NCBI RefSeq assembly: GCF_004216895.1
Contig: NZ_SGXE01000002.1
Coordinates: 620,001 to 684,000 of the forward strand
Reading direction: 5' to 3'
DNA: 64,000 bases
Origin: Aquimarina brevivitae
GTDB taxonomy: Bacteria > Bacteroidota > Bacteroidia > Flavobacteriales > Flavobacteriaceae
In this document: positions 44,842 through 54,820 of the stretch, piece by piece
Position numbering within the stretch: the first letter of the stretch is position 1
Layout of the letters: every line of letters starts with the position of its first letter
The notes under the pieces: generated by a model
What the model saw: the letters and a program-made list of their open reading frames with translations, nothing else
Told to the model about the DNA's origin: nothing
Database searches by the model: none
Position numbers and translations under genes: made by a program

Positions 44842-44875
44842 AAACCCCGAAGTATTTCGGGGTTTTACTTTTTTT
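44842..44875. terminator. Bidirectional terminator
   Basis: Perfect stem AAACCCCGAA / TTCGGGGTTT with loop GTAT, then a T run; converging gene ends at 44897. Confidence 0.88.
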
Positions 44876-44896
44876 AAATTAAACTGCATGTGCGTC

Positions 44897-45472
44897 TTAT
44901 TTTTTGATATAGCGTATAGGTGTTAAGGCACAAATTTTCTTTCTATAGGTTACTCTGATTTTCATACGATAAGGACCATAAGAGGTCACCATATATCCAC
45001 CTATTCTCTGATAATTAGTAATGAGATAGGAGGAATTAGGTTTTGCAGCCTGAGCTTGTGCTTTCCAACTGTCTAATCTCGAATTTAAGGCGTAAAAAGG
45101 ATAACAACAGTTATTCAAATCTACTTCAATAGTTGTTGTAACTGTGGTATTGCCCACCCAACTACAGTTATTAGGTAAGGTTTCTCTTCTACAATCATTA
45201 AGCATGTCTACCATCAGATATTGGTTTGGCATATCCCTACCGTTACCCGAAGTGAAATTACATCCGTCATCAATTAAATCATCTGCACAACCTCTGTCAT
45301 AATTAACGCAATAACTGCCTTGGTCTGGTCTTTCATCTGTTTTTTGAAGAACTTGTTCATTGTTCGGTTCTTCAGGGAAATTGATATCGTCTTTTTCGCA
45401 AGAAAAAAGAACAAAGCTTATTAGCATTACTGCCAGTCCCTTAAGTACATAATTTGTGTGTAAAGTTTTCAT
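44897..45472 (-). CDS. Cysteine-rich lipoprotein, unknown function
   Basis: A 191-residue lipoprotein: a hydrophobic signal ends at the lipobox LFSC with Cys25. The following EKDD resembles the acidic export signal that sends Bacteroidota lipoproteins to the cell surface. The mature part holds eight further cysteines (YCVN, GCADD, GCNF, DCRRE, NCSW, NCCYP, ICALT), enough for four disulfides. No family was recognised. It stands alone on the minus strand. Confidence 0.75.
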   Translation of the reverse strand: MKTLHTNYVLKGLAVMLISFVLFSCEKDDINFPEEPNNEQVLQKTDERPDQGSYCVNYDRGCADDLIDDGCNFTSGNGRDMPNQYLMVDMLNDCRRETLPNNCSWVGNTTVTTTIEVDLNNCCYPFYALNSRLDSWKAQAQAAKPNSSYLITNYQRIGGYMVTSYGPYRMKIRVTYRKKICALTPIRYIKK

Positions 45473-45611
45473 AATTAACTAGTTTTAATTTTACCTACTC
45501 TTTAAAGGATTTTCGGAATCTCCTGATACGTTTACATGGGTATATCAGATCCCAACTACTTTTGTTACCCGTTAGATGGTTATTTTTTTTGATAACATAT
45601 ATGATGCACAG

Positions 45612-45648
45612 TTAATGCGTATTATTAACGCGTATTCATTTATATTTG
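45612..45648 (+). promoter_or_regulatory. Promoter with direct repeats upstream of the GH31 gene
   Basis: The -7 box TATATTTG (45641-45648) is preceded by a 12-bp direct repeat: TTAATGCGTATT (45612-45623) and TTAACGCGTATT (45625-45636), 13 bp apart, differing at one base. They cover the place where a -33 element would be, and none is seen, so the promoter may need an activator that binds the repeats. Confidence 0.5.
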
Positions 45649-45670
45649 ATATTCATTTATTTTGAACATT

Positions 45671-48061
45671 ATGTACACACACAAAATCCTTTATCTATCA
45701 TTTTTATTCACTTTATTTCTGGTTTCTTGTGGCAAACAAGACGGTTTTATCATTGAAAAAGAAGGTTTTATAGAAATTCCTCGAGATAACGGTACTTATG
45801 TGATTAAAACCTATTCGGACAACATCATTGAAACTTCTTTTGTTCCAGAAGGAGAAACGTTTATAGATACATCTCATGCTGTAGTTATGACTCCAAAACA
45901 GAAAGCATTTTTGCAGACAAGGAAAAACGGATATTCATATGGTACTAAAGGGATAAAAGCAATTATTACGAAGGAACCTTTTGGAATACGTTATGAATAC
46001 AAAGGCAAACCCTTGCTTAAAGAACAAGGAGGTTATATAAAAACGGATAGTACTGAGGGGTTACAATTTGCGCTTGCTAAAGATGAAGTCATTTACGGGG
46101 CTGGGAATAGGGTCGTAGGAATGAATCGAAGGGGGTATAAATATGAACTTTATAATAAGGCTCATTATGGCTATGAAACCGAATCAAAGCTAATGAATTT
46201 CAATCTTCCTTTGGTTCTCTCCTCAAAGCTCTATGCGGTTCATTTTGACAATCCATCCGTGGGATATTTAGATATTGATAGTCAAAATGATAATACTTTG
46301 ACTTATGAAACTCTTGGAGGAAGAAAAACGTATCAGGTTATTGCTACAGACAATTGGAAAGGCTTGGTTAATGCTTACACCTCCTTAACAGGAAAACAGC
46401 CTATGCCTCCAAGATGGGCATTGGGTAATTTTGCAAGTAGATTTGGGTATCACTCTCAAGAAGAAGTCTATCAGGTGGTGGATAAATTTAAGAAAGATAG
46501 TATTCCTTTAGACGCTATAATATTAGACATCTATTGGTTTGGAAAAGATATTAAAGGGCATATGGGTAATTTTGAGTTTGTAAAAGACTCTTTTCCCAAT
46601 CCTAAGAAAATGATCAAGGACTTACGCGATGATCATATCAAAACGATTCTAATTACTGAACCCTTTGTTTTAACGACTTCCAAAAAATGGCAGGAAGCAC
46701 TGGCTAAGGATGTTTTGGCAAAGAACAAAGAAGGCAATGCTTACACCTATGATTTTTATTTTGGCAATACCGGACTTATCGATATTTATAGTGAAAAAGG
46801 AAATCAATGGTTTTGGGATATTTACAAACGATATACTCAAGATTATGGAGTTGCAGGATGGTGGGGTGATTTAGGTGAGCCAGAGGTGCATCCATCTGAT
46901 ATAATTCACGCCACGGGTACTGCAAGTGAAGTTCATAACATTTATGGTCACGATTGGGCAAAATTAGTATATGAAGGCTATCAAAAGGATTTTCCGAATA
47001 CCAGACCCTTTATATTAATGCGTGCAGGTTATTCCGGATCACAACGCTATGGTATGATCCCCTGGTCCGGTGATGTTAATAGATCCTGGGGAGGATTACA
47101 GCCTCAACCGCAAATAGCACTGTCTATGGGCGTGCAAGGATTAGGTTATATGCACTCTGATCTCGGTGGATTTGCCGGAGGAGAAACCTTTGATTCAGAA
47201 TTATATACACGTTGGCTTCAGTATGGTGTTTTTCAGCCTATCTTTAGACCACACGCACAGGAGCATATTGCACCTGAACCTGTTTTTCACGATCCAAAAA
47301 CCAAAGCTAATGCTAAAAAGAGTATTGAGCTGAGATATCGATTATTACCGTATAACTACACGCTAGCTTTTCAAAATAGTCAAAGCGGAATGCCTTTGAT
47401 GCGACCTTTGTTTTTTGAAGAACCGAACAATACAGACTTTTTAGAGCTTAGTTATGCCTATCTGTGGGGTGAAGACCTATTAGTTGCACCTGTTTTAAAA
47501 CCAGGAGTAGTAGCTATGGATGTGCCATTTCCAGAAACGTCAAACTGGTATGATTTTTATACTGATGAGCGATTTACTGGTGGTCAATTTGCTAGGGTAG
47601 AAGTTACAGATGATCGAATTCCGGTTTATGTTCGTGGAGGAGCATTCATACCTATGATTGATCCCATAATGAATACTACAGAATATAATAGTAAAGCTCT
47701 TATTATACATTATTATCCTGATGATACGGTAGTCAATTCAGTTGGCCAATTATATCATGATGATGGAAAAACCCCAGAAGGTTTTAAAAAAGGGGCTTAT
47801 GAGTTATTGAATTTCGTTGGGGAGAACCTTAATAATGAACTATCACTAGTCTTATCTTCGGAAGTAGGCTCAGCATATAAATCACAAGATAGGAGTGTAA
47901 AACTTATTATTCATAATATAAGAAATGTGCCTTTAAAGCTATTGATAAACAATAAAACTAGCTCTTACAGCTATGATGCCGAAAAGAATGTGTTAATTAT
48001 TCCCGTAGATTGGAAATCAGGGACTGCTAAACAAATAAAAATAGTTCAGCCTCAGCATTAA
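45671..48061 (+). CDS. GH31-family alpha-glycosidase lipoprotein
   Basis: I use ATG 45671 in place of a TTG three codons earlier. A 796-residue lipoprotein (lipobox LVSC, C near 20, followed by GKQDG). A GH31 N-terminal beta-sandwich (about 30-230) precedes the TIM barrel (about 240-590): LDIYWFG, nucleophile D400 in WWGDLGEPEVHP, and acid/base D468 in WSGDVNRSW, then a C-terminal sandwich. GH31 members are alpha-glucosidases, alpha-xylosidases and related enzymes; the exact linkage is undetermined. No SusC/SusD pair or other CAZyme lies adjacent, so it is not in a classic polysaccharide utilisation locus. Confidence 0.92.
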   Translation: MYTHKILYLSFLFTLFLVSCGKQDGFIIEKEGFIEIPRDNGTYVIKTYSDNIIETSFVPEGETFIDTSHAVVMTPKQKAFLQTRKNGYSYGTKGIKAIITKEPFGIRYEYKGKPLLKEQGGYIKTDSTEGLQFALAKDEVIYGAGNRVVGMNRRGYKYELYNKAHYGYETESKLMNFNLPLVLSSKLYAVHFDNPSVGYLDIDSQNDNTLTYETLGGRKTYQVIATDNWKGLVNAYTSLTGKQPMPPRWALGNFASRFGYHSQEEVYQVVDKFKKDSIPLDAIILDIYWFGKDIKGHMGNFEFVKDSFPNPKKMIKDLRDDHIKTILITEPFVLTTSKKWQEALAKDVLAKNKEGNAYTYDFYFGNTGLIDIYSEKGNQWFWDIYKRYTQDYGVAGWWGDLGEPEVHPSDIIHATGTASEVHNIYGHDWAKLVYEGYQKDFPNTRPFILMRAGYSGSQRYGMIPWSGDVNRSWGGLQPQPQIALSMGVQGLGYMHSDLGGFAGGETFDSELYTRWLQYGVFQPIFRPHAQEHIAPEPVFHDPKTKANAKKSIELRYRLLPYNYTLAFQNSQSGMPLMRPLFFEEPNNTDFLELSYAYLWGEDLLVAPVLKPGVVAMDVPFPETSNWYDFYTDERFTGGQFARVEVTDDRIPVYVRGGAFIPMIDPIMNTTEYNSKALIIHYYPDDTVVNSVGQLYHDDGKTPEGFKKGAYELLNFVGENLNNELSLVLSSEVGSAYKSQDRSVKLIIHNIRNVPLKLLINNKTSSYSYDAEKNVLIIPVDWKSGTAKQIKIVQPQH

Positions 48062-48129
48062 GCTTAATTGTAGGATATTATTACGGAAATCAAAAAATAT
48101 CAAATCTACTTGTAGAATAAAAAGTTGAT

Positions 48130-48141
48130 AGTAACGTTACT
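48130..48141. promoter_or_regulatory. Perfect palindrome AGTAACGTTACT
   Basis: A 12-bp perfect palindrome with central CG, of the form bound by LacI-type dimers, about 45 bp upstream of the small membrane protein gene and 70 bp after the GH31 stop. It overlaps the region where a -33 element would fall. No regulator gene is nearby. Confidence 0.35.
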
Positions 48142-48185
48142 AAATTGTTATTAACGAACTTAACTATTTTATTTTTTGTAACACA

Positions 48186-48398
48186 ATGAGAGCATTAAAA
48201 GTTGTGGCCACTGTAATTGGAATACTGGCTTTAGGTTTTTGTGTCATTGTTTTCCCCTTTCCCATGCTAATCGAGTCTATTGTGGATTATGATAGAGGCG
48301 GAACAGACACTACTTTAAAAATTATTTTTTCATTATTTCAAATCTTGATTGGATATTATTTTATTCATAAAGGCGTTTCTTTTATTTTCAAACGCTAA
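48186..48398 (+). CDS. Small two-helix membrane protein (70 aa)
   Basis: A 70-residue protein with helices at about 5-25 and 45-62 joined by a short polar loop (DYDRGGTDTT), ending in KR. It is probably an inner-membrane protein. No motif I can name. It follows the GH31 gene by 124 bp with a palindromic element between, and precedes an alpha/beta hydrolase. Confidence 0.68.
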   Translation: MRALKVVATVIGILALGFCVIVFPFPMLIESIVDYDRGGTDTTLKIIFSLFQILIGYYFIHKGVSFIFKR

Positions 48399-48534
48399 AT
48401 CTTTGATCTGGAGATTTACAATATCTATTCATAGGTTGTATTGTTTTTTGTATCCGAGTTAATCATTGAGGCATTTCAGCAAAAAAATTTACTTGATAAG
48501 TTTTATATTAAGTAGAACTAAAAAACTAGAAAAA

Positions 48535-49386
48535 ATGCCATTTATAACACACGAAACAAAAGAACAAAATGTAGATCTTTATTTTAAAGATTATGGACAC
48601 GGTCAACCGGTCGTTTTAATCCATGGTTGGCCTCTATCACATAGAGCATGGGAACAGCAGATATGGGCTGTGGTAGAAGCTGGATATCGCTGTATTGCCT
48701 ATGATCGTAGAGGCTTTGGGCACTCCGATGAACCGTGGGATGGATTTGACTATTCAACATTAGCATCTGACCTACATTCCATAATTACCAAATTAGAATT
48801 AAAGGACGCAATTCTTGTCGGTTTTTCAATGGGCGGTGGAGAAGTCGTTCGCTACTGTACGGATTATGGAACGGATAATATCAGCAAAGTAGCGCTGATA
48901 AGTTCTATTATTCCGCTTGTGGCTCAAAAGCCAGATAATCCAGATGGAGTACCTCAAAAAGAATTGGATAATATTATGAAAGCTTTACAAAATGATAGAG
49001 TTGACTTTTTGACGGATTTCCATAAAAACTTTTACAATTACGATCAGCTGAAAGATAGAGTTAGCCAGGCACAACTAGAGTATGATTGGACAATTGCTGC
49101 AGAAGCATCGCCAAGAGCTACCATACAAGCTGCAAAAGCGTGGGCAGAAACCGACTTTAGGTCTGAATTGAAAAATGTTAATGTTCCGTGTCTTATTGTC
49201 CACGGAGATGCAGATAATATCGTTCCAATAGAAACATCTGCTGATCAAGCCGCTAAACACATAGAGAATAATACGTATAAGATTATTAAGAATGCACCCC
49301 ATGGATTGAATGTAACCCATAAGCACGAATTAAATGATGCTTTATTATCCTTTATCAAACAGGATGTAAAAGAGTTAATTGCATAA
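48535..49386 (+). CDS. Alpha/beta hydrolase (non-heme chloroperoxidase/arylesterase type)
   Basis: I start at ATG 48535 (MPFITHETKEQN), in place of a TTG 69 bp upstream, because this matches the family N-terminus. A 283-residue cytosolic alpha/beta hydrolase. The oxyanion strand is LIHGWPLSHRAWEQ; triad S98 (VGFSMGGGE), D225 (VHGDADNIVP) and H256 (NAPHGLNVTH). The pattern YDRRGFGHSDEP is shared with cofactor-free haloperoxidases and arylesterases, which are esterases in vivo. Ends at a strong terminator. Confidence 0.9.
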   Translation: MPFITHETKEQNVDLYFKDYGHGQPVVLIHGWPLSHRAWEQQIWAVVEAGYRCIAYDRRGFGHSDEPWDGFDYSTLASDLHSIITKLELKDAILVGFSMGGGEVVRYCTDYGTDNISKVALISSIIPLVAQKPDNPDGVPQKELDNIMKALQNDRVDFLTDFHKNFYNYDQLKDRVSQAQLEYDWTIAAEASPRATIQAAKAWAETDFRSELKNVNVPCLIVHGDADNIVPIETSADQAAKHIENNTYKIIKNAPHGLNVTHKHELNDALLSFIKQDVKELIA

Positions 49387-49420
49387 GTATATTTTACTTA
49401 GGTGATTTGTTGATAAGGTA

Positions 49421-49450
49421 AAAACCTGTGATATATTCACAGGTTTTTTT
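49421..49450 (+). terminator. Terminator after the alpha/beta hydrolase
   Basis: AAAACCTGTGA / TCACAGGTTTT stem, then T run; 34 nt after the stop. Confidence 0.88.
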
Positions 49451-49576
49451 ATGAAATATCTCAAATAAATAGCAGGCTTCCTCTTAATTTTGTATCGTTT
49501 TGCCGTAATTACATTACGCTTTCTAATTACTTTTATACGAATTCTAGTTTCTAGGTCTTTACTTTTGGTACTTGGT

Positions 49577-49584
49577 TATATTTG
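49577..49584 (+). promoter_or_regulatory. Candidate -7 box in the gene-free gap
   Basis: TATATTTG in 49451-49915, with no annotated gene until 49916. A transcript starting near 49590 would run through the inverted repeat at 49692-49802. No good -33 element. Confidence 0.35.
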
Positions 49585-49691
49585 TTAGTGGAAAAAGCAA
49601 GGAATACTTTTAAATTATCAGTATACAAATTCCATCAATTAACCTACTTGTAGCCATCCTTATTTAGGAACTATAACATTTAAGATCATTG

Positions 49692-49802
49692 ACATCAACT
49701 CAGGATAGTAATGACGGTTTGTCCCCATAATCCTCATTATCAATCCGATGTATTGCTAATAACAATGGCTGATTCAGGTATCACTATCCTGAGTATTGAT
49801 GT
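49692..49802. repeat. Long inverted repeat with 73-nt spacer, possible ncRNA or small ORF
   Basis: Left arm 49692-49709 (ACATCAACTCAGGATAGT) and right arm 49783-49802 are complementary over 18 bp, with two extra bases in the right arm. The spacer holds ATG 49711, opening a 32-codon ORF that ends at 49809 within the sequence after the right arm (MTVCPHNPHYQSDVLL at its start). TTTTATAATTTT follows the right arm. This could be a structured RNA of about 210 nt, a leader, or a mobile-element remnant; no target duplication was seen. The rest of the gap 49451-49915 holds nothing else I can support. Confidence 0.5.
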
Positions 49803-49915
49803 TTTATAATTTTGCGATTTACTTCTATTAAGCATTCACATTCTATTTCCTTTTTAAACGCAAACCGTTTCCCAGTTTATTTTTTATTTTTGGTTGACAC
49901 ATCTAATTCCTTAAA

Positions 49916-50488
49916 ATGAAATTTTGGATTTATTTTAGTTTACTTGTATGTTTTATATCCTGCGGAGTAAAACCAAAACAGGCTAAACCTGCTTATAACA
50001 ATGAACTATCCCAAGAACAACTTCTTGCAAAAGGTATTGTACCCATAAGTGCAAAGTATAAAAACAGTTATTTTCGTGTTTTTCCTTACTTATTCTATAA
50101 TAAGGGAAATGCCTTTAATAGTATTGCTGGAGATTTTTTTAATGTAAAGTATAAAACTTCCAATTTCAATATAATGGTTGGCTTCTACAAGAAATATGAA
50201 GGTTATGAAAATGTACAAGTCGTACTAGTTTCAATGAGCGAAAATTCTAAAATTCCTTTAAAGGACCAAGTATTAAGTGCGACATCTTCAAAGCATGGTG
50301 ATTTTAGCCTTGTGAAGCTTGATCAGAAAAACTATTATATTAGAACCTTACAGCAGGTATTATTAATTAACCCTTTAGTTATAAATAATGATGCCGATAT
50401 ATTAGATAAATTATATGATGATGTAATTACCGTAACCATTTCTGATCAGGAGTATACTTTCTTAAATCCAGAACTGAAGTTAGAGTAA
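49916..50488 (+). CDS. Lipoprotein of unknown function
   Basis: A 190-residue lipoprotein: signal MKFWIYFSLLVCFISC with lipobox Cys16, followed by GVKPKQAKP, so no acidic surface-export patch. The mature part looks like a small alpha/beta domain without recognised motifs. Expressed singly; a TATTTTTG -7 box lies about 30 nt upstream. It converges on the RND permease gene with only 4 bp between stop codons and no hairpin there. Confidence 0.72.
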   Translation: MKFWIYFSLLVCFISCGVKPKQAKPAYNNELSQEQLLAKGIVPISAKYKNSYFRVFPYLFYNKGNAFNSIAGDFFNVKYKTSNFNIMVGFYKKYEGYENVQVVLVSMSENSKIPLKDQVLSATSSKHGDFSLVKLDQKNYYIRTLQQVLLINPLVINNDADILDKLYDDVITVTISDQEYTFLNPELKLE

Positions 50489-50492
50489 TTGT

Positions 50493-53400
50493 TTATACAA
50501 CTTCTGTTTTTCGTACTGTTCTGCCTTTTTTAACCAATAATTTTAAATCTTCGAAAGTTAGATACAAACAAGGCACGATAACCAGAATTATTGCGGTTGC
50601 GAATACGATTCCAAAACCTAAAGAAATGGCCATTGGTATCAAGTAAAAAGCTTGACTAGAGGTTTCGAAAATGATAGGAGCTAATCCGCCAAAGGTAGTT
50701 AACGTGGTAAGCATTATAGGTCTAAATCGGCGTAAACCAGCCTCGTGAATAGCTTCATAGGTTGATAATTTATCCCGTAGCCCATTGGCATAATCAATCA
50801 TAATTAAAGCGTCATTAACCACAACACCGGCTAAGGCAATCATTCCCATTAAGCTTACTAAAGAAAGGTCATATCCTAATATAATATGTCCGATAACTGC
50901 TCCAACGATGCCAAAGGGAATAGAAGTTAAAACGATTAACGGTTGTATATAATTGCTAAATGCTAATGCTAACAGGGCGTAAATAATTAAAAATGCCATG
51001 GTGAACGTTCCCCATAATGAACTAGTTGATTCTCTCATATCTGCCTGGCTACCAACGAATGTCCAGGTTAATCCTGGATAATCTGCCCTAAGCTTGGGCA
51101 GTTCTTTAGTAGTAATAGACTCTAATACCCTATTAACGGCGTTTGAAGGTTCTATATCCATACCTACGTTAACTACACGCCTACCATTACGTCGATTAAT
51201 TGAAGTAAATGCCTCTTGTTCTTCTATAGTAACCACAGAAAGTAAAGGTACTTCAGTTCCTTGTGGTGTTCTAATAATGAAATCTTCTAAGTTGCGAATA
51301 TCCTTTCTTTCTTCTAAAGGTAATTTTACTCTGATTTCAACTTCACTATCGCCTCTTAATTGGCGCATGGCTAATGCTCCAAAAAAAGCATCACGCACTT
51401 GTCTTCCAACATCATCGGAAGTCAAGCCTAGGTTACGACCCTCGGGTAAAAGCTTAAAGTCATATTGTATTTTACCTTTATTGTAATTATCGCTTACATC
51501 TCTCGTATTGTTGTAGGCTTGCATGGTTTCGAGAAATGATTTGCTGGCAGCTTCGAGCACATCAATATCTGGATGGCTTAGGTCAACACTGATATCTTGT
51601 CGATATCCACCAGGTCCACGTTCTGCTTCAAAAGTAATTTGATCAACTCCTCTGATTTCACCAATATTATCTCTCCATAACGCAATTACTTCCCTGGCAC
51701 CCATATCGCGTTGATCAGGTGGACGCATTACAATTTCTACATCGATAAAATTTTGCCCTCTTACATTGGTTTTTATTCCCTCGGCAACTTCATAAAGATT
51801 GTATTCATCAAACATTTTTTGGGTAGCTTCTGTTACTTCTTTAGCAACAACAGCTGCTTGATCGGGAGTAGTTCCAACTGGTAACCGTATTCCGGCCTCT
51901 ATTTCGTCGGCAGCTACCTCAGGCATTAGGATCATTCCCATATGGTCGCTCAGTCCATATCCTCCAACCATAATTAATAAAGCAATGGCTGCACTTAATG
52001 TGATGTACCTATATTCTAGGCATTTATCCAAAAAAGGACGATAATATTTATCAATAATAGTATTAAATCCTTTCGCAAATTTTTGTTGAGCATTTTCAAG
52101 TTTTAATACAAGCCCTTTCTTTTCTTTATTTTTTAAATGTGCTAAATGCGAAGGAAGTATGAACATTGCTTCAATTAAGGAAAGTGCTAAAATTATAATG
52201 ACAACCGCTGGTAGTGGCCACCAAAATTTACCGGTTTCACCAGGTATAAAAAGTAAAGGAATAAAGGCAATTATTGTGGTGATAATGCTATAAAAGACAG
52301 GCTTGGATACATCTTTAGTTCCTTTTATAGCAGCTACCATGCTACCAAGCCCTTTTTGTCTGTACTCATAGACATTCTCTCCAACTACGATGGCGTCGTC
52401 CACTACTATTCCTAACACTACAAGAAAACCGAACATGGAGATCATATTAATACTCACTCCAATAACTGGTAATAAGATCATTCCACCAATAAAAGAAATA
52501 ACCATCCCTATCATCACCCAAAAAGCTAAGCGGTATTCTAAAAATAGCGTAAGTATAACCATTACAATTACGATGGCCATCAATCCATTTTCTGTGAGCA
52601 ATGATAATCGTTCTCTATAGTCTTCGGCCCGATTACTATCGATACGATGATTGATATTTGGCGGAAACTGAAAATCATCTAGAATTTCATAAACAATATC
52701 CTCTATAGCCAGAGGAGATTGATCTCCAACTCTAAATATTTCCATACTCACTGCAGTTTGTTGATTGAATTGACCATGAAAGCCTACTTCTTCAAAACCA
52801 TCAGTTATGGTGGCTATATCGCTTAATTTGAGCTGGCCACCAGAAGGGGAGGTGGCAATGGTTATTTCTCCAAATTCTTTAGCCCATTGTTTTCGCTCTT
52901 GCATGCGCAACATAATTTCGCCTGATGAGGTTTCCACTGCACCTGCAGGAACATCGTTACTGGATGCCGCAATAATATCAGCGACCTGACCTAGGGTAAG
53001 TTGGTATTTTTGCAAATTAGTACGAGAAATTTCAACTCGTGTCTCATATTCTGGTACGTTATTTAGCTCTACTTGGGTGATTTCAGGTTGGTTTAACAAC
53101 CTATTTCGAAGACGTTCCGCCACTGTCCGTAACGTCCATATATCTACATTTCCATATAAAGAAATGTCCATAACATCCCGCTGTCGTGCTTGTAAGACTA
53201 CCTCTGGTTGTTCAATATCATCAGGAAATGTACGTATTCTATTTACTGCCTGATCGATATCCTGAAACGCTTTCATCCTATTGGTTCCTGCAATTAGTTC
53301 GATACTAACAGCACCTGAACCTTCTCTAGCAGTAGAAGTGATCTCTTTAATCCCTTGAACACCCCTTATAGCTTCTTCTACTGGGAGTAAAATACCTTGT

Positions 53401-53609
53401 TCTACTTCTTCCGGTGAGGATCCAGGATAGGTTACACTGACATTGACAAAATCTAATTGAAATTGAGGAAAAACTTCTTTTTGAACCGTAAACATAGTGT
53501 AGATTCCTCCGACCAATAATACTATCATTAACAAATTAGAGGCTACGGCATTGCGTGCCATAAAGCTGATTAGATTATTCTTTTCTGTATTTACATCTTC
53601 AATTTTCAC
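50493..53609 (-). CDS. RND efflux permease (HAE1/AcrB family)
   Basis: A 1038-residue inner-membrane proton-driven pump. The first helix is followed by the conserved [25 protein letters not shown]. Two halves each carry six membrane helices and a large periplasmic loop; the helix-4 region contains the paired acidic residues of the family ([17 protein letters not shown]), whose aspartates relay protons. Last gene of the OMF-MFP-RND operon, 38 bp after the adaptor. Substrates (drugs, bile-like compounds, lipids) are not predictable here. No local regulator gene. Confidence 0.93.
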   Translation of the reverse strand: MKIEDVNTEKNNLISFMARNAVASNLLMIVLLVGGIYTMFTVQKEVFPQFQLDFVNVSVTYPGSSPEEVEQGILLPVEEAIRGVQGIKEITSTAREGSGAVSIELIAGTNRMKAFQDIDQAVNRIRTFPDDIEQPEVVLQARQRDVMDISLYGNVDIWTLRTVAERLRNRLLNQPEITQVELNNVPEYETRVEISRTNLQKYQLTLGQVADIIAASSNDVPAGAVETSSGEIMLRMQERKQWAKEFGEITIATSPSGGQLKLSDIATITDGFEEVGFHGQFNQQTAVSMEIFRVGDQSPLAIEDIVYEILDDFQFPPNINHRIDSNRAEDYRERLSLLTENGLMAIVIVMVILTLFLEYRLAFWVMIGMVISFIGGMILLPVIGVSINMISMFGFLVVLGIVVDDAIVVGENVYEYRQKGLGSMVAAIKGTKDVSKPVFYSIITTIIAFIPLLFIPGETGKFWWPLPAVVIIILALSLIEAMFILPSHLAHLKNKEKKGLVLKLENAQQKFAKGFNTIIDKYYRPFLDKCLEYRYITLSAAIALLIMVGGYGLSDHMGMILMPEVAADEIEAGIRLPVGTTPDQAAVVAKEVTEATQKMFDEYNLYEVAEGIKTNVRGQNFIDVEIVMRPPDQRDMGAREVIALWRDNIGEIRGVDQITFEAERGPGGYRQDISVDLSHPDIDVLEAASKSFLETMQAYNNTRDVSDNYNKGKIQYDFKLLPEGRNLGLTSDDVGRQVRDAFFGALAMRQLRGDSEVEIRVKLPLEERKDIRNLEDFIIRTPQGTEVPLLSVVTIEEQEAFTSINRRNGRRVVNVGMDIEPSNAVNRVLESITTKELPKLRADYPGLTWTFVGSQADMRESTSSLWGTFTMAFLIIYALLALAFSNYIQPLIVLTSIPFGIVGAVIGHIILGYDLSLVSLMGMIALAGVVVNDALIMIDYANGLRDKLSTYEAIHEAGLRRFRPIMLTTLTTFGGLAPIIFETSSQAFYLIPMAISLGFGIVFATAIILVIVPCLYLTFEDLKLLVKKGRTVRKTEVV

Positions 53610-53647
53610 ACTAGTTGTTTTAAATAATACTTACCTATTAAGCTGGC

Positions 53648-54817
53648 CTATTCTTCAGTTCGAAGCGGAACCCCATTGGTTACAGTACTGATATTTGTGG
53701 TCACAATTTTTTCATTACCAGACAGCCCTTCAGTTATGTAGACATAGTTGGCATCTGATAATAATATGGAAACATTTTTAATTTGTAAGGTTCCATCTTC
53801 CATAATCCAAACCGTTTGATTACTGCGCAGATAATCTCTATGTATTCTTACTACATCTTTAATTTTCTTACCAGATAATTCTATTTCCACAAAGGACCCG
53901 ATTATCATTTTGGGTTTGTTTTGGTTTTTTGATAGCGTTGATAATGGATCTTCTACTTTAATTAATACGCGTACCAGACGAGTTTGCTCTTCCAAGGCAC
54001 CGATTTGTCGATACAATATACCTGTCCGAAAGTTGTCTTGGCCCCAATTAGCTACATTTTTAATACGAACTTCATTGGTTTCGGTTTCATTATTTTCTGC
54101 AAATGAAAGCCATTGTAATTTATGCACAGGGATAGTGGCAGTAACCCAGTATGCAGCTGTACCAACCAGACGGCCTAGATTATTTTGTGGACCGACGAGA
54201 GATCCTACTGTGACGTTTTGACTGATTACCTGAGCATCAAAAGGCGCACGAATTGTGGTTCGTTGTAAATTAAGTTGAGCTTGATCATATGCCGCCTGAG
54301 CAGATTGTATGGTTGCCTTAACTGCGTTGAGTTGAGGTTTTCTTAGTATTAAGGATTTTTGTTTGTCTGATAAGGAATCAACACCTACTAATGCTAAGTC
54401 TTGTTCGGCTATAACTTGCCGACCCATTTCTAGCTCTAAATTTGTTTTTGCCTGGAGTAGTTCACTTTTGCGAAGTTCAACTTGGTTGATAAAGTCAGCA
54501 GGATCAATTTTAAGTAAGGTTTCTCCTTTTTTTACGATTCCTCCAGGAATAAAATCAGACGATCTATAAAGTATTTGACCACTAACGATGGCGTTGAGTT
54601 GAATATCCTCTACAGGTTGAACCGTTCCTGTCGCTAAAAATTGAGGTACAAAGTTACCTTTCTCCGCATTTACAACGCTGACTAGCATTGCAGATTTTTT
54701 TGTAGCACCTTCGCTTTGAGCTTCAGGTTCTGTTGAAAAAATTAACCAAACCGCACCTAGGGCGATTATGAAGATAATAATGCATATTATAATTATAGAT
54801 TTTTTATTTAGCTTCAT
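53648..54817 (-). CDS. RND efflux periplasmic adaptor (MFP)
   Basis: A 389-residue membrane-fusion protein. One N-terminal helix (about 8-27) anchors it; a lipoyl/biotinyl half-motif (ATGTVQPVEDIQLNAIVSGQI), a coiled-coil hairpin (about 115-190) and the second half (TTIRAPFDAQVISQNVTVGSLV) with beta-barrel and proximal domains follow. It bridges the RND pump and the outer-membrane channel. It lies 3 bp after the OMF gene and 38 bp before the pump. Confidence 0.93.
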   Translation of the reverse strand: MKLNKKSIIIICIIIFIIALGAVWLIFSTEPEAQSEGATKKSAMLVSVVNAEKGNFVPQFLATGTVQPVEDIQLNAIVSGQILYRSSDFIPGGIVKKGETLLKIDPADFINQVELRKSELLQAKTNLELEMGRQVIAEQDLALVGVDSLSDKQKSLILRKPQLNAVKATIQSAQAAYDQAQLNLQRTTIRAPFDAQVISQNVTVGSLVGPQNNLGRLVGTAAYWVTATIPVHKLQWLSFAENNETETNEVRIKNVANWGQDNFRTGILYRQIGALEEQTRLVRVLIKVEDPLSTLSKNQNKPKMIIGSFVEIELSGKKIKDVVRIHRDYLRSNQTVWIMEDGTLQIKNVSILLSDANYVYITEGLSGNEKIVTTNISTVTNGVPLRTEE

Positions 54818-54820
54818 ATT

